Shown: positions 42,676 through 53,145, counted from the first letter of the stretch. The stretch: 64,000 nt of DNA from Rhynchopus sp. YZ270_cl-10 (GCA_964035575.1 OZ037859.1:806001-870000); one strand, 5' to 3'. Translations and numbers: made by a program. The notes: a model not told the origin generated them from the sequence alone.

Positions 42676-43134
42676 TCAGCTTGCAGTAGGTGTAGCTGCC
42701 TGCTTCGCCTCTTCGGCTTCTTCCATCCTTTTCATCTCTGCTGCCAGCTCTTCTTCAGATATTTCAGATGCAACCACAGAGCTGATAACAGGCCAGTCAC
42801 CAAGAAGCTTTTTCATCCCAATGGTCTGAACTCTCGGGTCTGTGTCTCGTGCCCAGCAGGTAAACCCCGAGACAGAGTGTTCAGTAGTCCATTTTGTTGT
42901 GTCAGACCCGACAGATTTGATCACGTAGGCAGAGCATTTATCCCCAACCGGGATTGCCTCACCACTAAGCTCCCTGCCTCGGAACGACGCCTTCTTCAAA
43001 CCCTCCGCATCCTCGGGGGTAAAGTACATTGGCACGTCAGATTGACCATCCAGCTCGATCCTGCACGGCAGAATGTGTGTCTCAGAAGCGTCGACTGCCG
43101 CCTGCCCGTTGCATAGGGAGATCTCTACTGACAT
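42676..43134 (-). CDS. RNASEH2C: ribonuclease H2 subunit C
   Basis: A frame of 152 residues. HILPCRIELDGQSDVPMYF matches the conserved HLLPCxIxxDG...YF start of the family. SFRGRELSGEAIPV matches its FRGR-L-GE motif, and SGFTCWARDTDP matches the F-x-W block before the C-terminus. The family is a non-catalytic structural subunit that, with subunits A and B, removes ribonucleotides from DNA and RNA-DNA hybrids in the nucleus. The C-terminal 30 residues are a Glu/Ala-rich helix. The start is chosen because CCCATCAG precedes it by about 15 nt after a CT repeat (43177-43213); the in-frame extension is low-complexity. Confidence 0.85.
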   Translation of the reverse strand: MSVEISLCNGQAAVDASETHILPCRIELDGQSDVPMYFTPEDAEGLKKASFRGRELSGEAIPVGDKCSAYVIKSVGSDTTKWTTEHSVSGFTCWARDTDPRVQTIGMKKLLGDWPVISSVVASEISEEELAAEMKRMEEAEEAKQAATPTAS

Positions 43135-43176
43135 GGTATCACCCTTTCTGATGGGTGGGTGAGAAAAATGTGGGAG

Positions 43177-43215
<39 letters not shown>
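43135..43215 (-). promoter_or_regulatory. CT-repeat pyrimidine tract and AG acceptor of RNASEH2C
   Basis: On the coding strand a run of about 17 CT units is followed by CCCACATTTTTCTCACCC, then CATCAG, then the start codon within 15 nt. This is a clear candidate leader acceptor. Confidence 0.5.
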
Positions 43216-43216
<1 letters not shown>

Positions 43217-44454
43217 AGGGCCAAGGGGGTGGGTTTTGCAGATGGATTCATTGCCTTTTTTTGATTCGTTACCCCATTTTTTCCTCTTTTGTGGGGGGAG
43301 AGTGAGGGGGGAAGGCATTGCTAGGTATTGGGCTTTACTTCATTTTTTTTTTTTTCCAGTATTTTTTTTTTTTGCTTTTTAATGGGAAAGGGGAAAGGGA
43401 AAGGGGGGGAAACTAGGATTTGGCCGTCAAGCAAACTCTTGAGAGGGCTTGCATTAGATCACTAATAAACCCAATTAAATAAAACTAATTCAATAAAAAG
43501 TGAAGTTGATAGTGCAAACGCCTCTGGGACGCAGGCACTGACAATAAAAAAAGTGGAGATTTTGCCATAGGCATACCCACAGCCAAAAAAAAAAAAATGT
43601 TGTTCAGGGGGAGAAAAGAAGAAAGCTTTATAAGATGAATCTCGTAGTGCACACATCTTGATTTTGCCGTGCTACACTTATTTCAATTTTGATTTTTTGT
43701 TTTTGCTTTTTTTTGCTTTTTTTTTCCCCCTTCGATCAAATTTCTGCAACCCAGAAACGGAACAAGGTATCTTACTCAGAGAATTCTCATTCTTTTATAG
43801 CCCTAACAAAATTGCCTTTGAAAAATAAACAAAAAAAAAACCCCCCATACACACCAAAAAAAAAGAACACAAAATGTCGATTCCCCCCCTCAAAAAATTT
43901 CCTTCTCTAACACCGCATTTGTCATCAGACGGAATACGGGGTCTATTCTTAGCAAATCACAACCACACACAACATCTTCATCTTCCCCTAACTTTTTTTT
44001 TCCTCTCTCTCTGCTAATTTGGTATAAAAAAAAAGGGGGGGGGGGGGGGGAAGATGACGCACTTCTCATCTTTAAAAAAAAAAAGAATTGAGGGGCAGCA
44101 TTCCCTACCCTGCAGTAGTCCAACATCTCTACACAAGCTCCCTCCCGATTGATTACCATTTTCCCATTTTTTTCCATCAATTTTTTTTAAAAAAATCGAA
44201 TTTGCGGGGTTTTTTGCACACCATCTTCACCTTTCGAGATAAACCAGAATCGAGATGAGAACCTCCATTGTTCTACTACCCCTCCTTTCTCCTCCATTCA
44301 CTTGACATGACATCACATTACTACCACAATACCAATCACAAAAGCGTTTACGATGCTTGCCAGGTGTGTTTGTCATTTCATGTTATGTGTCGTCGTGCTC
44401 CCTTCCCCCCTCCCCTCCCCTCCCCTCTCCCCCCCTCCAAGGATCCCCCTAGCT
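43216..44454. other. intergenic region, no gene seen
   Basis: Long homopolymer tracts (including G runs near 44035-44050), a family C copy at 43502-43545, a family B copy at 43626-43662, and a C-rich stretch at 44401-44440. Confidence 0.6.
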
Positions 44455-45659
44455 CTAGAATAGCTTGAAGGAGAATCCTCCGGATGGTGCTTGGAGTGCC
44501 TGCTTCTCCAGCTTCTCTTCTTGGTAGAGAATGTAGGCTACGCCAATGTTTTCGACTTGGTAATGTTCGGCCTTTTGTTTGTAGAAACGAATGGCGCGGC
44601 GGACGTCGAAGGGGGCTCTGCCTTTGTCGGCAAGGTACTCGAGGAAGGGGATCATGTAGATGAGCTCATGGTCGTCGTCGCTGCCGTCGTATTTGGGGAG
44701 GATGATGCGGTTGTCGTCCTGGGTTGCGTCGTCGTACAGATTTTCCTCCTCGCATTCCAGATGGACAATACGCTCAAACGGCCGCCCCACATCGTCCAAA
44801 TTCTTTTTATACCTCGGCGCCAAGAACGAAGGCACAATCCCCATCGGATAGTACCCACAATCAATACGTTTTATCAACTCCCTCGTAATAATGTTAGAGA
44901 AAATCTCCCTCTGCGGGTCAATCCGCGAGAACAGCTCGTTCATATGCGTCAAATCTGAGAAGGAGTAGATAACAATTTCGTAGTGCTCCTTCAGTCTGTT
45001 GAGGAAGACCTCGAGACCGGGGCGCTTCACGGCTTGCGAGTATTTGCTGCCGTCTCTGTAGGTCATGCAGACCAAGAGGTCGTAGACGTCGAGGAGAAGT
45101 GTCGGGTGGGTTGCGTGGTGTGGCGGCTTGTCTCCAAGGATCTTGTCCTTCTTGTGGAAGATCAGGTCGTCCAAAAGGGCCTTCCCGTTCTCATCTTTTT
45201 CTGTAAGCTTCAAGTACATATCGCGAAGGGAAACCAGCATAAACCCGCCACCTACGACATAAAGGAATGGCCAATAGAAGTCAAAGTGTCGTTTCACCTG
45301 TGGTTTCGAATAGTGTTGACAATGAGTTAGGAAACAATGTTGAGTAAAAGAAAGGTTTGCAAGGTGACCCTAAGCCTCATGCTTAGTCACCTTGGTCATA
45401 TTCGTCGCACGGAAATGTTTAATTTCAAAATAAAGAGAGAGAGAGAGAGAGAAGAAAAAAGACGTACCTGCTGTTCGTGGGCTGCAATCAACTCCTCATC
45501 GCCAAACACTCGTTTCGCTGCCTCTTGGCGCACCTCCTGCTCTGCCTCCTGCGCTGCCCCGCTACACCATCTCCCACTCGCTCTTGATCTGCTCGCTTGC
45601 AATAATTGTTTCAAGTTAATGGTTCGTGCCCGTGACGCTTGTCTCAATACCCCCGCCAT
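44455..45659 (-). CDS. TIM50: mitochondrial import inner membrane translocase subunit Tim50
   Basis: Exons 45468-45659 and 44455-45297 (intron GTACGT...CCACAG, 170 nt, phase 0) give 344 residues. Exon 1 encodes a typical targeting presequence (MAGVLRQASRARTINLKQLL). Exon 2 starts with a membrane helix (FDFYWPFLYVVGGGFMLV), followed by an NLI/FCP1-like domain. The catalytic DxDxT box is degenerate (LLLDVYDLLV), as in Tim50, which is not a phosphatase. YSFSDLTHMNELFSRIDP is the family hallmark region. Tim50 binds presequences in the intermembrane space and hands them to Tim23. The start lies right after TTTTATTTTTATTAG. The intron holds a family A hairpin. Confidence 0.85.
45361..45393 (+). repeat. 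family A hairpin inside the Tim50 intron
   Basis: AAGGTGACCCTAAGCCTCAT, then GCTTAGTCACCTT: the arms AAGGTGAC/GTCACCTT and CTAAG/CTTAG pair almost perfectly. It is the cleanest hairpin of the family. Confidence 0.8.
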
Positions 45660-45970
45660 ACTCTAATAAAAATAAAACTGCTGATGATTGATAAAAAAAG
45701 CAAGGAAAAAAAAAGGGATGAAAGAAAAACTCTTTGTGTGTTCGATAGCCTGCAAAAAGGGGGTGTTGAATATGAGGGAAATGAAGAGGGGAAAGGAGAA
45801 AATAACTTCAATATTATCTGGGAATAACGTATCAGATCGCTCTCGCGCCCACCACTCACACCGCGCTCAGAAAAGCGCAGGTGTTGAAAGGTGATAAAAA
45901 CAGAACAAAAAAAAAAAGCCTACTCCGTTCAAACGTATCCTTCCCCCTGGTCTTCCTCCTCCATTATTTT

Positions 45971-46828
45971 TTACCCTCTGCGAGGAAAAAAAGCGAAAAC
46001 TGGTTCAGGAAGGTTTGGCTCTCCTGGGTCGGGGAGGTCACGCGAATTTCGCATTGCGTTGTAGTGCTTGAGGGGTGCGGCACGTGTGGGACGTCTGCTT
46101 GCACTTGCTGCAGTTCGACGAACCCGAAGACCACCACAGCGGAGGGCAGCAGCACCACTACCACTCTCTGGTAAATGCACCCCACCCCCACCACTACCCC
46201 CAAAGGCATTCTGACTCGCCTGACCCCCCAACGAAGACGATGCACGAGGCGGAAGCCCGGCACCATAATTTCGTTTTCCAGCGCTAGAAAGACTGCGTTG
46301 AACCGGTTCATGCGAGAACGCTGCAGGCAGTTCGAATGCAGAGTAGCTGCTGCGGGTGTTGAGCATGCTGCCTGAGCTGGGGCGGAGGCCGAAACGGCTG
46401 CTGCCTTTGTCACGGGAGAGGGTGGTGTGGGGTTCGGTGTTGCTGCTGAGGGTGCTGCGGCGGCGGGAGATGCGGCCACGTCTCTCCACGAAGAGTGCGT
46501 CCCATTGTCCGTCTGTGGTGGCGGCAGCGGTGGCGGTGTCGAGAACGTCTTTGCACTCTCTAGCGACGTACGCAGAAGGCTGGCACGAAGCTTGTCGGGC
46601 AAGAGGACATTTCCCTATCAATGCTGCCGTCTCTCGTAACCCCGCCAAATGTTCGTACGCAGCCTTCACCTTAAAAAAGCTGTCATTCGACACACCCACC
46701 TGGTCAACCGCCCTTCGATCTGGATGTGTCGCCCTCGCTCGTTGTCGATACGCCTTCTCAATCTCCCGCAACGTAGCCTCATAGGACACACCAAGAATCC
46801 CGCATGCTTCTGCCGTGCACAGCGGCAT
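45971..46828 (-). CDS. J-domain (DnaJ-like) protein
   Basis: 285 residues. Residues about 6-65 form a J domain: ACGILGVSYEATLREIEKAY, RQRARATHPDRR with the HPD signature, and NDSFFKVKAAYEHLAG as the last helix. J proteins stimulate Hsp70 ATPase. The remainder is Ser/Gly/Arg-rich and of low complexity, without a zinc-finger or C-terminal DnaJ domain, so this is a class C J protein of unknown target. No membrane segment is visible. Confidence 0.8.
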   Translation of the reverse strand: MPLCTAEACGILGVSYEATLREIEKAYRQRARATHPDRRAVDQVGVSNDSFFKVKAAYEHLAGLRETAALIGKCPLARQASCQPSAYVARECKDVLDTATAAATTDGQWDALFVERRGRISRRRSTLSSNTEPHTTLSRDKGSSRFGLRPSSGSMLNTRSSYSAFELPAAFSHEPVQRSLSSAGKRNYGAGLPPRASSSLGGQASQNAFGGSGGGGVHLPESGSGAAALRCGGLRVRRTAASASRRPTRAAPLKHYNAMRNSRDLPDPGEPNLPEPVFAFFPRRG

Positions 46829-46996
46829 GTTGTGTAAAGCAACCTTTTTGTGGAGTGTTTTTTTTCTGAAGGGATAAAAAAAGATATGTGGTTTGCGTAT
46901 TAACGATGCTGGAAAAAAGCCCCGTCGTGCATTGTAAAATACAGACAGAAATAGAGATACAAAAGGGTTAAAAGAGGCAAAAAAAAAAAGGGGGGG

Positions 46997-48475
46997 TTAA
47001 GGCGATGGGGTAAGCTTCTTCCGTGAACGTCGAGGCTTTGCTGTCGAAGGTTTGACCACATTTTTGTCCGGCCAAAAGTAGTAACACCGTTCTACACAGT
47101 CTTCCTGGAGGAGGGCACGGTTTTCTGGGTCCACTTTGTAGAGATGGCGCACCAGGCGTTTGTCGCTGTCTGTTAGTGGCTTGGGGGGATCTTCGAAGAC
47201 TTGGGGTTGGTGGTAGAAGGTGGGCAAAAGAGCTGACGTGATGGACTGGATTTTGGAGGCCTTGAGGACGAGCCCTGGAAACTGTTCCACCCATTTCTCC
47301 CGTAGCATCTGTTTTTTAACACCTTGCAGCTGTTGTGGCTCGTAGAGGACGCGGTTGAGGTGCTCCTGGAGCTCTTCCCTGCTGAGGGCTTTGGGTGGCT
47401 CGCCGGCGTACATTGCACGGTAGCTTTCTTCTGTGCGTGATGTGTTGGGTCTTGGGCGTCGTGCAGAAGAGAGTCGTGTAAGCATGCAGCTAATATCCTC
47501 TTCCGACGTCACCACACTCTGCACCGGCTCAACCCCTGCAGGTGGCGTACTAAAGACCCGCCCTACAGTGCTCTTTGACGTTGCAACAGTCCATCTCTTC
47601 CCGTCCACCACATCCTTCACGTCTACCTCCACTGCTCTCTTCTGTGGTGGACGTGGTGTGCGTGGTTGCAACTTCTTTTTCTTCTTCTTTTCGGAATTTG
47701 AGAACAATGAGAATAATTTGTTGACATTTCCTGTTCCTGCACGTTGTAACAAAATCCTGCGCGGTGAAGCAAGAAAGGCAATTGTATGCCGAGAAATACC
47801 ACCTACCCCTGCAAAGCTGTGCTGCACCCTCCGCCACGTCAATGAATGCATCTCTAATTCATGCATATCCGAAAGGAGCGTCGACGACGCCGATTCTCCA
47901 CCATGAACAATCATCTTGCTCCCCACCATGCACGCACTATGATGCATCCGCCTCTCGGGCACATCCCCACCGGTGTACTGCTCACCACTATCCTCAAAAG
48001 AAAACGTTGTCACAGTGTTCACCACCTTCTTCGGCGCCACTTCGCCACCATACATTACCAACACATCGTTCCATCGTACACACGAAAACCCTTTGCCATC
48101 CGTGCCTCCATAAGACTCACCAACCTCTACCACAGAATTATGACCAAAACAAATCACAGCACGTCCACCAACGCAACGAAGAAGTGGTGTGCCATACGGT
48201 GTATATGCCGCACAACCCTTCATTTGCCATACTCCATTTCCACGGGAAGTAACAGACCAAACCTCAAGGGAACCCCCTTCGTTCACCCCTGCCACAAGAA
48301 GCGTATCCAAGCAAGGCACCGCCAGGCTCGTCCCATGCAAAAAAGGTCCTTCCACCGCAACCACCCCCCAAGACGCACGCTGTGTCAACCCCCATTGATA
48401 CACCTTTCTGTTCACCTCATCGAAAAGAAACACCTGTGTACCTTCCTGGATGACACTGCTCCGATGTGAAGGCAT
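46997..48475 (-). CDS. kelch-like beta-propeller protein
   Basis: 492 residues. The first 240 residues contain weak kelch-type blades, such as VRWNDVLVMYGGEV, MHHSACMVGSKMIVHGGES and TWRRVQHSFAGVGGISRHT, with the GG pairs and spaced Trp/Tyr expected of blades. After a Lys-rich stretch (SEKKKKKKLQPR) the C-terminal 200 residues are helical (ALSREELQEHLNRVLYEPQQ) and match no family I recognise. It is probably an adaptor or scaffold protein. Confidence 0.7.
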   Translation of the reverse strand: MPSHRSSVIQEGTQVFLFDEVNRKVYQWGLTQRASWGVVAVEGPFLHGTSLAVPCLDTLLVAGVNEGGSLEVWSVTSRGNGVWQMKGCAAYTPYGTPLLRCVGGRAVICFGHNSVVEVGESYGGTDGKGFSCVRWNDVLVMYGGEVAPKKVVNTVTTFSFEDSGEQYTGGDVPERRMHHSACMVGSKMIVHGGESASSTLLSDMHELEMHSLTWRRVQHSFAGVGGISRHTIAFLASPRRILLQRAGTGNVNKLFSLFSNSEKKKKKKLQPRTPRPPQKRAVEVDVKDVVDGKRWTVATSKSTVGRVFSTPPAGVEPVQSVVTSEEDISCMLTRLSSARRPRPNTSRTEESYRAMYAGEPPKALSREELQEHLNRVLYEPQQLQGVKKQMLREKWVEQFPGLVLKASKIQSITSALLPTFYHQPQVFEDPPKPLTDSDKRLVRHLYKVDPENRALLQEDCVERCYYFWPDKNVVKPSTAKPRRSRKKLTPSP

Positions 48476-49147
48476 TTCATGAAAAAATTGGGGGAGAGAA
48501 GAAGTAATGCAGCTGAAAGAGGATATTAGAGGAAACTGGAGGAGAGGAGAGGGTGGTAAAAAGGTAGACAGAGGTGGAAGAAAGCAGGGGGTGATTGGAG
48601 AGGTGTCGGTTTTGTGTGCGGGGCTGGGGGTTTTGACTCAAGGTTAGAAAGAGTTTTTTTTTGGTTGTTGTTTTAACCCTTAGACCAAAGGCCGTCACCT
48701 TGAGGGATTATCTGTGCAAAACCGGAATTCGAAAATGACGATATTTCGAAAAATATCTCGATGGTGTGCCCAATGGTGGCCTAAGGGTTAAAATGTGACG
48801 AAAACTGTGACAACCATTTTCTCCCCCGCCCCGTTTGCAGGGTTTTGTTTGACATCGGTGCTTATCTTGGTTTTGCGTTCTCTTTTTTTTTTTCCCCTAC
48901 TTTTTAACGGTTTTGTCGTTGACCTGTGGGAGGATGTTATGTTTCACGTTTTGTCCCCGACAATAATATGACAAATGGCACATGGTCTTAGACAACTCGT
49001 ACAAAAAAAGCCCATACGAGTAACAGAATGACCACTTTGGTGTGCCATTGTAATTTAAAAGCATTGTAAATGAAAAATATCCTCGCTATTGAGCAAACTC
49101 AGCGAATAACAGACGTGCACATTCTCAGACATCCTACACATCTATTC
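48476..49147. other. intergenic region, no gene seen
   Basis: 48660-48800 contains a possible foldback: TTTTAACCCTTAGACCAAAG and GGCCTAAGGGTTAAAA are near complements. No open frame looks coding. Confidence 0.55.
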
Positions 49148-51250
49148 CTACTGCCTTTCAAAACAACAGAACCATACCAAGACACAGTCCTTCGGGATGT
49201 TGTACCGTTCGAAGAAACGGGAGAGCTGTTTGAGCTGTCTCCCCTGGAGGAGGATGGTTGAGCTTGCGGGCGCCACTGGCGGGGTGATGACGGTGACGCT
49301 ACCTGCGAGGGAGAGCTGCAGATCCTTTGCTGTGGCGGCAATGTCGAAGCCGAACTTGTCGAGGTTGTTCACGTAGGTGACCTTTTTGGAGGCTCTGTTC
49401 TTCACCTCAACGAGGACCTGCGGGCGGCCACCCTTGCCCACAACCTCTTCCTTCTCGCCGTTCTTGTTGAACGTAATAGAGTACGCCGGAAGCGTTGCCT
49501 TCAACAACCTCTGCAGCACCACAGAGAACAACACCTCCTTCGGACACACATCCTTCGCCTTCACAGTAAACTCAAAGTTGCGAGCAATCCCTTTCATCGC
49601 TGCCGCCATCTCCGGCGTCGTCTTCACTGCCATGTCATTGACATGCGTGATGACATCCCCCACATTCATCCCCTTCGTCGGCGAGTCCGCGTCAACATGC
49701 GTCACCCTCAAGGTCGGATCCGTCTTCAACCCCAACGAAGCCTTTTCTGACAGACGCCGCACCTCCACGGTCTTCTTAATAAGAACCTTTGCACACCAGA
49801 GGGTGCTAAGAACGTCGTTTGTTTGGACAAGAAGGTCGGGTTGTTGGCCTTTGTTTCCTTTAAGGCCTACACGGGTGTGGAGAGGGGTGGTGGTGATGTA
49901 TGTCTGCAAGACGGTTTTGACCTCCTTCTCGGAGAGGGGCTCTTTGGACTGCAAGAAGACGGGTTTGAAGACGGCAGCGTCGACCTTGGGGCGGTAGCGT
50001 ACGGAAACATTGGAGACGCGGCCGAGGGGGAGGATGGTGGGGTCAGCATCCCCAGAGGAGGTGGTGGTGTCTTGGACCTTTTTGTCGGGTTTGCCAATGC
50101 GCTGTGTCGTCTCATGGATGTATTTGCAGCGTTTGTCAATCTCGGTGATCTGATCCACCCCGGCACTCTTCTGCTTAATCTTCAAACACCCTTCCGCCTC
50201 CATTGTCTTCATAAACACACCAATCTTCTTAAAGGTCGATGTCTTCAAGTTCACCTCGCTTCCCTCCGGCCGTCCAGGCAGCATATGCTGCGAATAAAAC
50301 GTCGACACCAACATCGGCAACTCCGCCTTCGTCAAATTCGTAATACCAAACACAAAACAATGCAGCACAAGATCGTCCATCTCCTCAGGACTCATCGCCA
50401 CGGTCTCCGTCGGGGCAGTACCCCCCTTCTTGCCCTTTTTGCCCTTCTTTTCCTCCTTCTTTGCCTTCAAGGCTTCGACACGGGCATGGCGCTTGCCTTT
50501 CTTTTCCTCTTCGTCATCCTCTTCTTCGGAACCTTCCTTCGGCTCCTCATCGCTGATGTCGCCGTCCTCCATTAGCTCCTCAAGAGTGGTGCCCTGGAAC
50601 TCTTCTTCAAGCACTTCCTCCTCTGCGGGCTCGGCACCCTCAGCGATGTCATCAGCCTCCTCCTCCTCCTCCCCCTCATCCTCTGCAACATCCACGTGTG
50701 TGGCCGCTATTGCACGGACCACATCCTTGGCAAAGCCTGGAGGCGCAACCAATGCAGCGTACTCTTGGCAGAGGTGGTCTCCGTAGTAGTGCATCACCTT
50801 CACTGCTTTGCCCTTGGCACGTGGTATGTCACTGTTCTCACAGACCTCGCCAATGGCAATAGCCTTGGGGTTGCCTTTGACAACGATTTGGACGAGTTGG
50901 CCCTTCTCCAAGGGAAGTGGTACAGAGTACACACCAGGCCACATCAGGTCCGCTCCGTTCAGGACAAAGCGCGACACATCCGGGATCACCGTGAACGCAG
51001 GGAGGAGCTCCGGGGAACGCCACAACGTGAAGATCGTGGGCAGTGGTGTCTGCGAGAGCTTCCCCGTTGTGTCTACGAACAGCGGCTCACCGTTGACGGC
51101 GTACACATGGAGGCGCGACTCAACCTTCCACTGGTACACCTCACACTTTTCCTCAGGAAAACCGTGACCCCCGGTCACCTTCTTGATGTTCTTCACATCC
51201 TTCCCTTTGAGGTTCTGTGTCACATATGATCCAAGCGGCTTCTTCCACAT
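49148..51250 (-). CDS. EIF2D: translation initiation factor eIF2D (ligatin-like) with PDZ-like insertion
   Basis: 700 residues. The N-terminal half follows eIF2D: the basic start, FTLWRSPELLPAF, a PUA-like segment with GADLMWPGVYS and a DHLCQEY end, then an acidic linker (about 195-260). Next come a winged-helix-like part (HCFVFGITNLTKAELPMLVS), a SWIB-like part (about 405-475) and the SUI1 region (about 565-650) with RPQVLVEVKNRASKKVTYVNN, DKFGFD. Between SWIB and SUI1, about residues 485-560 read as a PDZ domain (LGLKTDPTLRVTHVDADSP, MNVGDVITHVNDMAV). eIF2D places initiator tRNA on 40S subunits and recycles them. A stop in frame just upstream of the ATG fixes the start. The end (DCVLVWFCCFERQ) is atypical; a GTATGG suggests a final exon that I could not place. 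Confidence 0.85.
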   Translation of the reverse strand: MWKKPLGSYVTQNLKGKDVKNIKKVTGGHGFPEEKCEVYQWKVESRLHVYAVNGEPLFVDTTGKLSQTPLPTIFTLWRSPELLPAFTVIPDVSRFVLNGADLMWPGVYSVPLPLEKGQLVQIVVKGNPKAIAIGEVCENSDIPRAKGKAVKVMHYYGDHLCQEYAALVAPPGFAKDVVRAIAATHVDVAEDEGEEEEEADDIAEGAEPAEEEVLEEEFQGTTLEELMEDGDISDEEPKEGSEEEDDEEEKKGKRHARVEALKAKKEEKKGKKGKKGGTAPTETVAMSPEEMDDLVLHCFVFGITNLTKAELPMLVSTFYSQHMLPGRPEGSEVNLKTSTFKKIGVFMKTMEAEGCLKIKQKSAGVDQITEIDKRCKYIHETTQRIGKPDKKVQDTTTSSGDADPTILPLGRVSNVSVRYRPKVDAAVFKPVFLQSKEPLSEKEVKTVLQTYITTTPLHTRVGLKGNKGQQPDLLVQTNDVLSTLWCAKVLIKKTVEVRRLSEKASLGLKTDPTLRVTHVDADSPTKGMNVGDVITHVNDMAVKTTPEMAAAMKGIARNFEFTVKAKDVCPKEVLFSVVLQRLLKATLPAYSITFNKNGEKEEVVGKGGRPQVLVEVKNRASKKVTYVNNLDKFGFDIAATAKDLQLSLAGSVTVITPPVAPASSTILLQGRQLKQLSRFFERYNIPKDCVLVWFCCFERQ

Positions 51251-52209
51251 AGGATGAGCTTTGTTTTATTTCCTGGTGGTGGTGTGGTGGCGTGGTGCAT
51301 GGGAGAAAGAGAGTGAAGAGGTGGCACTTACAGTGTCGATATAGGGTTGTGAAGAGCCGAAAAGATCTGGGATGACGAAGGAGATGGGGTAGCGGTGGTC
51401 TTTGTTGGTTTCGTGCACTTCTGACGCATTGGGAGGGCGAAAAACCACTCAAAAAAAAAAACCAAAATATAAGATGAATGTGCCTCATGCACACACTAAA
51501 AAACGGAAGTTGTAAGTGCAAACGCCTCTGTGGGCGCAGGCACCGTTGCGGCGCCTCCATTGATACACACAGCAGTGATGCCGTACACAGGCACAGTCAC
51601 TATCATCCAGAACGAGAGGGGTATCATAGCACGCAGTGTTTCCCAATAGTCTCGGGGGGGAAAAGAAAGTTTCAAAGATGCTCCTAAGCCTTTCGTACTT
51701 CAGTCACCTTAAAAATACGGCTTTTAATACAAAGCCCTCTCATGACTATGTACCTTGGTGCGTGACCAGTACGGGGGGTGGACCCCAAGCATGCAGTCCC
51801 TCCATATCTAGGGGGGGATGCCTTTGTTGATAATCCGTTGACTTCTGAAGGATTCATTCTGATTTGGAGTGAGAAAAGCTGCACCTAAGGTGGGTCCGTG
51901 TTCATTTTGCGCCCTTATTTTTGCAACATTCACATGCACACTGGACACTGGGCAAGTTCTGCACTTAGGAAGTACCCATACCTGCTTCAAACATACACTA
52001 ACGAAATCAGCGCAGAGCATAGTCTCAGACGCTTCTTAGCGCAGTCCTGAAATTCTACAATTTCATTGGAGGCGAAAAAACAAAGACGTCAGCATTTCAG
52101 GAAAGCAACACAGGGGGGGGGGGGGGGGGGAAACACTCAACAAATTAATAATAACAGGAACCTTGTGGAATAATATTCAGAAAACACAAACGAACCCAAC
52201 TGCGTGGCT
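51251..52209. other. intergenic region with leader features and repeats
   Basis: On the minus strand, CCACCACACCACCACCAG (AG at about 51273) lies 23 nt before the eIF2D start. Further up, a 40-codon open stretch ends at a consensus GTAAGT (51331) and begins after a T-tract AG near 51448. Families B, C, A and E have copies at 51470-51500, 51504-51552, 51675-51711 and 51724-51815. Confidence 0.5.
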
Positions 52210-53145
52210 CTACAACCGCGCGCCTTCCGGCTTCACCTGCGCAAAGATTGCGACCGAGTCGGCAACAAACTTAGGCCTGTTAAGTCCGGTGGCTTGCTCT
52301 GCATCTGCTGCAGTCCCATTGCCGGAAAGTACAAGCATCGAGTCCACGCCTGCTGCGTTGCCGAACTCCACATCAGTATCGAGTCTGTCACCAACCATTA
52401 GGACACGAGATCTGTCCAGTTTGTGGGCAGCTATCACTGCGTTGAGGGGCTCAGGGTTGGGCTTTGCTGCGATAATCGGTTGGACACCACACGCAGCTAC
52501 GATTGGCGCAATCGCCACTGAGCCTGTGCCCGGGAAGCGGATGCCGGGAATGGGTGTAGGGGAGGAGACATCAGGGTTGCAGGCGTAAAAGGGGCAGCCA
52601 CGTTGGACGTATGCGCACGCAGTGACAAGCTTGCGGTAGTTCAGGTGGTAGTCTGCACCCACCACGACAGCGGCCACGTCTTTATCGATGCCGCCGTTCT
52701 GCATCTCCGTCACCATCCGATGACTGTCTGTAGGCGGCTTCAGGCCGTCGACATTCGACTCACGTGTCGTGCCCACGCTCTCAATGCCCTGGAGGTGGAG
52801 CTCGTCAGCAAGCCCAGGCTCGCCAATGAGGTACACCTTCTTGCCCCGGAAGTCCTTTGACAATAGCGACGCCACAGCAGATGCGCTCGTAGTAATGTTC
52901 TCCAAAGGAGCGTACTCCCCAAGCCCCAGCTTCTGAAACTTCTCCTGAATCTTAACCCTCGGCTGCGCAAAGTTCGTAACATAAAACATCATAACCCCCC
53001 GCCGCTTCAGCGCAGCAAACGCATCGTGCACCCCCGGTGTAGGGTACTGGTGCGTCCACACAACACCGTCTAAGTCGAATACAATGCAGTTGTATTTGGA
53101 CAGACACCTCACAGCATCTTTCTGTGTAAGGATCCGGGTAGGCAT
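52210..53145 (-). CDS. HAD phosphatase of phosphoglycolate/4-nitrophenyl phosphatase type
   Basis: 311 residues from the ATG at 53145 (MPTRILTQKDA). It carries the HAD nucleophile motif NCIVFDLDGVVW, the second motif in MMFYVTNF (Thr), the Lys in IIAAKPNPEPLN and the acidic motif VLMVGDRLDTDVEFG. The cap domain between, with VVVGADYHLNYRKLVTACAY and the TGSVAIAPIVAACG segment, is of the C2 type of the family. Members hydrolyse 2-phosphoglycolate, other small phosphates or pyridoxal phosphate; the substrate is not decidable. The start follows CACTCTTCAG by 2 nt, after a C-rich tract. Confidence 0.9.
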   Translation of the reverse strand: MPTRILTQKDAVRCLSKYNCIVFDLDGVVWTHQYPTPGVHDAFAALKRRGVMMFYVTNFAQPRVKIQEKFQKLGLGEYAPLENITTSASAVASLLSKDFRGKKVYLIGEPGLADELHLQGIESVGTTRESNVDGLKPPTDSHRMVTEMQNGGIDKDVAAVVVGADYHLNYRKLVTACAYVQRGCPFYACNPDVSSPTPIPGIRFPGTGSVAIAPIVAACGVQPIIAAKPNPEPLNAVIAAHKLDRSRVLMVGDRLDTDVEFGNAAGVDSMLVLSGNGTAADAEQATGLNRPKFVADSVAIFAQVKPEGARL

